64,000 nucleotides of DNA from Flavobacteriia bacterium (GTDB taxonomy: Bacteria > Bacteroidota > Bacteroidia > Flavobacteriales > Flavobacteriaceae). The translations under genes and the position numbers were made by a program. The stretch covers positions 1 to 64,000 of the forward strand of contig JAABRF010000004.1 in assembly GCA_011391075.1 (NCBI GenBank), read 5' to 3'. Below, in pieces: positions 59,191 to 64,000 of this stretch; position 1 is the stretch's first letter, and every line of letters starts with the position of its first letter. The notes below the pieces were generated by a model, which ran no database searches, was not told the DNA's origin, and was given only the letters and a program-made list of their open reading frames with translations.

Positions 59191-61509
59191 ATGATTCGAA
59201 CTTTTCAAAAATGGTCACACTTTGATCAAGCACCAACAGAATTTAAGAAATACATCATTTGGTTTTGGAAGTTGGCACTCTACGGAATAGGTTTTATCAT
59301 TCTGCTGTTTATTATAGCCGGAGTTGGAGCTTTTGGAAAAATGCCCTCATTTGAAAGATTGGAAAATCCCGATAATAATCTCGCTACCGAAATTATTGGA
59401 AGTGATGATAGAATCATCGGAACATTTGCCGTTGAAAATAGAACGCCTGTACATTACACCGAATTGCCTAAAAACTTAATTGATGCTTTGGTATCTACCG
59501 AAGATGAGCGTTTTTACCAACACTCAGGCATCGATTTTAGAGGCACAATGAGAGCTGTCCTTAAATTGGGAAGTGATGGTGGTGCAAGTACAATTACCCA
59601 GCAGTTAGCTAAGATGATGTTTACCAAAAGGATGAACTCAAATAAACTCACCCGATTGTTTCAAAAAGTAAAAGAAATTATCATTGCTATCAGACTTGAA
59701 AAACGTTATTCCAAAGATGAGATTATAGCTATGTATCTCAATCAATATGATTTTCTCAATCAAGCTGTAGGGATTCGGTCGGCTTCGCGTATTTATTTTG
59801 GGAAAGAACCCAATGAATTGTTAACTCACGAATCAGCTATGTTGGTTGGTATGTTGCAAAATTCTTCTTATTACAATCCCTTAAAAAAATCGAGACTAGA
59901 GAATGTTAAGTCGAGAAGAAATGTGGTTTTTGCACAGATGTATCGCAATGATAAAATTTCCAAAGCCGAAAAAGATTCCCTTCAACATACAGATTTGGGC
60001 CTCAATGTGCATAGAGAAAGTCATAAAGAAGGTTTGGCACCTTATTTCAGAGAATATTTACGAGCATACATGCAAAAATGGATTGATCAAAATCCCAAAG
60101 CCGATGGTTCCAAATACGATTTATATACCGACGGACTAAAGATTTATGTATCCATCGATTCACGTATGCAAGAATACGCTGAAGAAGCCGTAAATGCACA
60201 CATGGCCAATCTTCAAGAAGCATTTTTCAAGGAACAAAAAACCAATAAAACAGCTCCTTTCAGAAGCTTGACTACCGAAGAGATTGATAAAACCATCAAC
60301 AGAGCCATGCGGGTTTCTGAAAGATGGCGAAAAATGAAGGAAGCTGGTGTTTCCGAAAAAGAAATTATCGCCTCATTTGATAAAAAAGCTGAAATGAGTG
60401 TTTTTTCTTGGAAAGGTGAAATTGACACCATCATGACGCCTAGGGATTCTATTTATTATTACAAACATTTCCTCAGAACAGGTTTTGTAGCCATCGAGCC
60501 ACAAACGGGTTTGGTGAAAGCTTGGGTCGGAGGTATAGATTACAGACATTTTATGTATGATGCTGTAGAAAAACAAAAGCGTCAAGTAGGTTCTACTTTC
60601 AAACCGTTTGTGTATATCACAGCCATCAATCAAATGCAATTATCGCCTTGTAATGTGTATCCCAATTCGCGTTATACCATTCCTGCCGGAAAATACGGTT
60701 TGCCTCAAGATTGGTCCCCCGACAACTCTGATGGAAATTATGGTGGCACCTATACTTTGAAAAGTGCATTGGCCAATTCAGTCAATGTTATTTCAGCCCG
60801 TTTGATAGATGAAGTGACCCCAACTACTGTAGCCGAACTCGCCAATAGAGCCGGAGTTAAATCAGAGATTCCGCATGTGCCGTCCATTTGTTTAGGATCA
60901 GTTGAACTGAGTTTATACGAATTGATTAGTGCCATGGGAAGTTTTGCGAACAAGGGTCAGCATGTTGAGCCCATTGTTGTATTACGCATTCAAGATAAAA
61001 ACGGACTTGTATTGGAAGAATTTGTACCTGAATCCAGCGAAGTAGTTAGTGAGGAATCATCTTACGTTTTAATGGAAATGATGAAAGGGGTAACCGAATC
61101 GGGAACTGGTGCCCGTTTGAGGGGAAATTGGACTTCAGGCGGTAGTTTGATTACCGGACATCCTTATAATTTTACCAATCCTATAGCAGGTAAAACCGGA
61201 ACGACTCAAAATCAATCTGATGGTTGGTTTGTGGGTATTGTACCCAATTTAATTGCCGGTGTATGGGTAGGAGGAGAAGACCGTTCTATACATTTTAGAA
61301 ACATCGATAAAGGTCAAGGAGCAACCATGGCATTGCCTATATGGGCGCTGTTTATGAAACAATGTTATGCCGATACCACCTTGAAGGTAAGTAAAGATGA
61401 TTTTCCCAGACCAGCTGTTCTCAATATCGAAATGGATTGTAGTAAAGTGTCCAACAATATGGATGTGGGCGATCCTAATTACCCCGAACCAGGAGCCATT
61501 GACTTTTAG
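59191..61509 (+). CDS. Class A penicillin-binding protein (PBP1A-like)
   Basis: The 772-residue bifunctional enzyme builds peptidoglycan by glycosyltransfer and transpeptidation. An N-terminal anchor helix (about 30-50) precedes the GT51 domain (about 70-245, with EDERFYQHSGIDFRG and the TITQQLAKMMF segment). The transpeptidase domain follows, with catalytic serine in GSTFKPF near residue 470, SVN near 530 and KTGTT near 670. The C-terminus is short and acidic. The start at 59191 fits the promoter at 59144; the frame opens at 59149. The stop is followed after 2 bp by the AMP-forming ligase gene, so the two are co-transcribed. Confidence 0.96.
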   Translation: MIRTFQKWSHFDQAPTEFKKYIIWFWKLALYGIGFIILLFIIAGVGAFGKMPSFERLENPDNNLATEIIGSDDRIIGTFAVENRTPVHYTELPKNLIDALVSTEDERFYQHSGIDFRGTMRAVLKLGSDGGASTITQQLAKMMFTKRMNSNKLTRLFQKVKEIIIAIRLEKRYSKDEIIAMYLNQYDFLNQAVGIRSASRIYFGKEPNELLTHESAMLVGMLQNSSYYNPLKKSRLENVKSRRNVVFAQMYRNDKISKAEKDSLQHTDLGLNVHRESHKEGLAPYFREYLRAYMQKWIDQNPKADGSKYDLYTDGLKIYVSIDSRMQEYAEEAVNAHMANLQEAFFKEQKTNKTAPFRSLTTEEIDKTINRAMRVSERWRKMKEAGVSEKEIIASFDKKAEMSVFSWKGEIDTIMTPRDSIYYYKHFLRTGFVAIEPQTGLVKAWVGGIDYRHFMYDAVEKQKRQVGSTFKPFVYITAINQMQLSPCNVYPNSRYTIPAGKYGLPQDWSPDNSDGNYGGTYTLKSALANSVNVISARLIDEVTPTTVAELANRAGVKSEIPHVPSICLGSVELSLYELISAMGSFANKGQHVEPIVVLRIQDKNGLVLEEFVPESSEVVSEESSYVLMEMMKGVTESGTGARLRGNWTSGGSLITGHPYNFTNPIAGKTGTTQNQSDGWFVGIVPNLIAGVWVGGEDRSIHFRNIDKGQGATMALPIWALFMKQCYADTTLKVSKDDFPRPAVLNIEMDCSKVSNNMDVGDPNYPEPGAIDF

Positions 61510-61511
61510 TT

Positions 61512-63341
61512 ATGGAGCATGCTCTTGCAATATGGAAACCAAATTCTAAAGCGATTGAAAAAACCAATATTTATCAATCGATGAAAGTTTTGGGATTTGA
61601 TACCTATGAATCCTTCTGGGAATGGTCTGTAGAAAGAAGAGAATCTTTTTGGGAATTTGTCGTTGAAACCATTGAAATTCCTTTTGAACAAAAACCCATT
61701 CAAGTATTGGATGTGTCGCAAGGCGTCACGCAACCTCAATGGCTTCCCGGAGCCAGTTTCAATATTGTAGATGCTTGTTTTAAACAACAACCAGATGCAA
61801 TTGCCATTATCTTTCAGAATGAAGGTGCCAAACTTGAGTATTGGACCTATGGTCAGTTGGATCAATTGGTCAATCGAATTGCCAATTCTCTGATCCAACA
61901 CAAACTTCAAAAAGGAGATCGCATTGCAATAGACCTTTCCATGCATGTGGAAGCAATAGCTTTGTATTTGGCAGGGATAAAAGCCGGTTTATCAGTAGTT
62001 ACCATTGCCGATAGTTTTACGCCTGAAGAAATTGCTGTACGTTTGGAGATAACCCAACCCAAATTGGTTTTTACGCAGGATTATATCCTTAGAAATGGCA
62101 AGAAACTGCCGCTGTATGAAAAAGTGTGTTCAACTCAAGCACCCAAAATTGTAGTCATCAATCAAGAGCCTTTAGAACTCAGAGATCAGGATCTTTTATG
62201 GTCTGATTTTTTAGGTAATAAGACGGATTTTATTTCTGTGAAATGCGCTTCAGATGATATTACTACTATATTATTCTCTTCGGGGACTACTTCAACTCCC
62301 AAAGCGATTCCTTGGACACACACAACTCCAATCAAATGTGCCAGTGACGGCTATTTTCATCAAGATATTCAACAAGGTGACGTTGTGGCTTGGCCAACCA
62401 ATTTGGGTTGGATGATGGGTCCTTGGTTGGTTTTTGCTGCTTTAATGAATAAGGCAAGCATTGGATTGTATGGTGGCTCACCTTTGGGAAGTGATTTTGG
62501 AACTTTTGTGCAAGAAGCCAAAGTCAGTATTTTGGGTGTGGTACCTTCTATTGTCAAACAATGGAAACTAACCCAATGCATGAAAGATGTTAATTGGAAC
62601 CATCTTAAATGTTTTAGTTCTACGGGAGAAGCTTCCAATCCGGAAGAATACAGTTATTTGATGCAAATGGCCGGTAATAAACCCATTATTGAATATTGTG
62701 GGGGAACAGAAATTGGAGGTGGTTATTTGTGTAGTACATTGGTTCAAAATAATATACCATCAACATTTTCTACCAAAGCTTTAGGTTCAGATTTTGTTCT
62801 TTTAGATGAAAACAATCAAGTCAGTACTTTGGGAGAAGTGTTTATTATTCCTCCGAGTATGGGTCTTTCGAATGTTTTGCTCAACAAAGACCATCACCAA
62901 GAATACTATCATGGATTACCCTTGTATGAAGGAAAGGTGTTGAGACGACATGGAGATCAAATCGAACAATTGGAAAACGGTTATTTCAAAGCACAAGGTA
63001 GAGTTGATGATGCTATGAATTTGGGAGGTATCAAAGTGAGTAGTTTACAAATTGAGGAATGGGTTCAGACGTTGGATTTTATCAAAGAATCGGCTGCTAT
63101 ATCAGTGCCACCAAAGGAAGGTGGACCTGAACAATTGGTTGTATATTTTGTACCAACATATGAAATAGAACATGTGCAAGCTTTATCTGAAATAAACCAT
63201 ATTGTAAAAAGTAAAATCAATCCATTGTTCAAAGTTTCCGATGTGGTATCTATAGGAGTTTTGCCTCGCACAGCTTCGGGTAAGATCATGCGCCGAATGT
63301 TACGCAAATCACATATTGGAGTTCAATTAAATAATTTATAA
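61512..63341 (+). CDS. AMP-forming acyl-CoA synthetase-like enzyme
   Basis: The 609-residue protein is an ANL-superfamily ligase. Motifs are TTILFSSGTTSTPKAIPWTH (A3, near residue 255), EYCGGTEIGGGYL (A5), GRVDDAMNLGGIKVSS (A8 hinge) and RTASGKIMRRML with the catalytic lysine near the C-terminus. It activates a carboxylate with ATP and probably forms the CoA thioester. The N-terminal 100 residues resemble those of acetoacetyl-CoA synthetase-like and plant AAE17/18-like enzymes rather than acetyl-CoA synthetase. The substrate is not known. It starts 2 bp after the PBP gene stop; the functional link is unclear. Confidence 0.9.
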   Translation: MEHALAIWKPNSKAIEKTNIYQSMKVLGFDTYESFWEWSVERRESFWEFVVETIEIPFEQKPIQVLDVSQGVTQPQWLPGASFNIVDACFKQQPDAIAIIFQNEGAKLEYWTYGQLDQLVNRIANSLIQHKLQKGDRIAIDLSMHVEAIALYLAGIKAGLSVVTIADSFTPEEIAVRLEITQPKLVFTQDYILRNGKKLPLYEKVCSTQAPKIVVINQEPLELRDQDLLWSDFLGNKTDFISVKCASDDITTILFSSGTTSTPKAIPWTHTTPIKCASDGYFHQDIQQGDVVAWPTNLGWMMGPWLVFAALMNKASIGLYGGSPLGSDFGTFVQEAKVSILGVVPSIVKQWKLTQCMKDVNWNHLKCFSSTGEASNPEEYSYLMQMAGNKPIIEYCGGTEIGGGYLCSTLVQNNIPSTFSTKALGSDFVLLDENNQVSTLGEVFIIPPSMGLSNVLLNKDHHQEYYHGLPLYEGKVLRRHGDQIEQLENGYFKAQGRVDDAMNLGGIKVSSLQIEEWVQTLDFIKESAAISVPPKEGGPEQLVVYFVPTYEIEHVQALSEINHIVKSKINPLFKVSDVVSIGVLPRTASGKIMRRMLRKSHIGVQLNNL

Positions 63342-63370
63342 AGTTATAAGTAATGACGTTTTAAGTATTT

Positions 63371-63440
63371 CAAGACTTCAAGACTTCAGGATAACAAGAC
63401 AAAAGGACTTCACAACTACAGGACTACAGGACTTTAAGAC
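63371..63440 (+). repeat. Imperfect octamer tandem repeat (AAGACTTC/AGGACTAC)
   Basis: CAAGACTT occurs twice in register (63371-63386), then CAGGATAA, CAAGAC, AGGACTTC and two ACTACAGG copies. It looks like a decayed 8-bp microsatellite. Confidence 0.65.
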
Positions 63441-63564
63441 CAATATTTTTTTGATACCATACTTCTACTATACAAATGGTGTGGTTATAAGTGGTAGGTC
63501 TATCGGAAATAGGTGTAAAATAAATACAACAGGATAGGAAAATCTGGTTTTATTTGAAATTATT

Positions 63565-63572
63565 TATCTTTG
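63565..63572 (+). promoter_or_regulatory. -7 element of the DUF1801 gene
   Basis: TATCTTTG fully matches TAnnTTTG; CTG lies 18 bp before. The start codon at 63714 is about 140 bp downstream. Confidence 0.45.
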
Positions 63573-63713
63573 GCTCTTCATGTTTGGACTGAATAGTTGC
63601 GAAAATGGATGCTTCAATAAGTAATTAAAACATCCTCAATAAGAGCTATTTAAGTTTCAAATCATCTCAAGGTTATCGAGAGATTTATTTTTTAAATCAC
63701 AAAAATCATAAAT

Positions 63714-64000
63714 ATGTACGAACTCAAAACCAAACTAAACGACGCATCAGTACTCGATTTTATCAACACAGTTGATGAAACTCAAAAGAAATCAGATGCT
63801 TATGAAATCATTGATATGATGAAAGAAATTTCAGGTCAAGAACCCAAAATGTGGGGAGGAAGTATTGTGGGATTTGGTTCCTATCATTACAAATATAAAA
63901 GTGGAAATGAAGGCGATTGGATGAAAATTGGATTTTCTCCTCGCAAACAAGCCTTGACCCTTTATTTATCATGTGACTTATCTCAACACGAAGCGACCTT
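63714..64000 (+). CDS. DUF1801 (YdhG-like) protein, 3' end outside window
   Basis: About 95 codons are visible, beginning MYELKTKLNDASVLDFINTV. The segments DAYEIIDMMKEISGQEPKMWGG, GFGSYHYKY and MKIGFSPRKQALTLYL match the DUF1801/YdhG family, a small fold of unknown function common in Bacteroidota. ATG 63714 has no good Shine-Dalgarno, as usual here. The C-terminus lies past the right edge. Confidence 0.85.
   Translation, partial: MYELKTKLNDASVLDFINTVDETQKKSDAYEIIDMMKEISGQEPKMWGGSIVGFGSYHYKYKSGNEGDWMKIGFSPRKQALTLYLSCDLSQHEAT

Larger units (their letters stand above)
63342..63713 (+). other. 372-bp intergenic region with octamer-like repeats
   Basis: After the ligase gene there is no clear hairpin terminator. 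A run of short imperfect repeats of the AAGACTTC/AGGACTAC type spans about 63371-63440, and a full -7 box TATCTTTG lies at 63565-63572 (CTG 18 bp upstream). No gene is seen. Confidence 0.6.

Noticed and set aside
1-64000. Prophage, insertion sequence, retron or diversity-generating element
   Set aside because: No transposase, integrase, reverse transcriptase or phage structural gene was seen on either strand.

Overview
The window is about 64 kb of AT-rich chromosomal DNA from a member of the Bacteroidota, almost certainly the class Flavobacteriia. The evidence is four kinds of marker: three TonB-dependent receptors (two with an N-terminal CarboxypepD_reg-like domain), a protein with a type IX secretion (T9SS) C-terminal sorting domain, the gliding lipoprotein GldH, and many promoters of the Bacteroidota type (TTG, about 19 bp, TAnnTTTG) with few Shine-Dalgarno sequences. 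No phage, transposase, integrase, tRNA, rRNA or CRISPR array is visible. Most genes are core housekeeping genes, with a few accessory islands.

Layout. 1-3.3 kb: 5' part of a Tat-exported molybdopterin oxidoreductase, a LolC/E-type permease and an SDR oxidoreductase, all on the minus strand. 3.4-7.3 kb: a TonB receptor and a beta-propeller phytase lipoprotein, two bases apart (phytate scavenging). 7.4-12.5 kb: rbfA (minus), then mce, ftsX, a DUF3098 gene, uppP, truB and a secreted EEP-family phosphodiesterase. 12.6-16.9 kb: an AraC regulator divergent from a haem-type TonB receptor and an HmuY-like lipoprotein. 17.1-19.8 kb: batD and batE. 19.8-25.9 kb: a PhoB/PhoR-like two-component pair divergent from a lipoprotein and TonB receptor pair. 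26-29.4 kb: a YwqK-like protein, a T9SS cargo and a DnaQ-like exonuclease. 29.5-31.5 kb: an ECF sigma factor and a trans-envelope partner. 31.6-34.6 kb: a LuxE-like acyl-activating enzyme and an M1 peptidase. 34.6-38.0 kb: three adjacent proteins carrying five Aer-type PAS domains and no output domain. 38.2-50.2 kb: a PfkB kinase, sufE, a DUF59 gene, a DUF1599 gene, a DoxX-like gene, tyrS, a TPR protein, DUF420, lpxH, a C-terminal processing protease, dCMP deaminase and a thioredoxin-like protein. 50.2-51.0 kb: an 850-bp repeat island. 51.0-64.0 kb: an ABC-F ATPase, recA, a U32 peptidase, a radical SAM/ferredoxin pair, a PSP1 protein, gldH, a class A PBP, an AMP-forming ligase and the start of a DUF1801 gene.

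Themes. (1) Phosphate: the phytase operon, the PhoB/PhoR-like pair with its divergent lipoprotein/receptor operon, and the 26.4-kb intergenic region all carry 7-bp repeats of the type GGTAACA/CTTAACA spaced exactly 11 bp apart. This matches the geometry of known PhoB and PhoP boxes and suggests a local phosphate-starvation regulon. (2) Sensing: five Aer-like PAS modules lie in tandem, each followed by the same small helical domain, and all three proteins end in a short basic-hydrophobic tail. (3) Repeats: four tandem 89-111 bp units at 50537-50933 keep a stem by compensatory base changes. Elsewhere, 7-bp A/T tandem repeats of the form CT(A/T)5 abut promoters or start codons.

All calls come from reading the sequence and translations. 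No database search or structure prediction was run.
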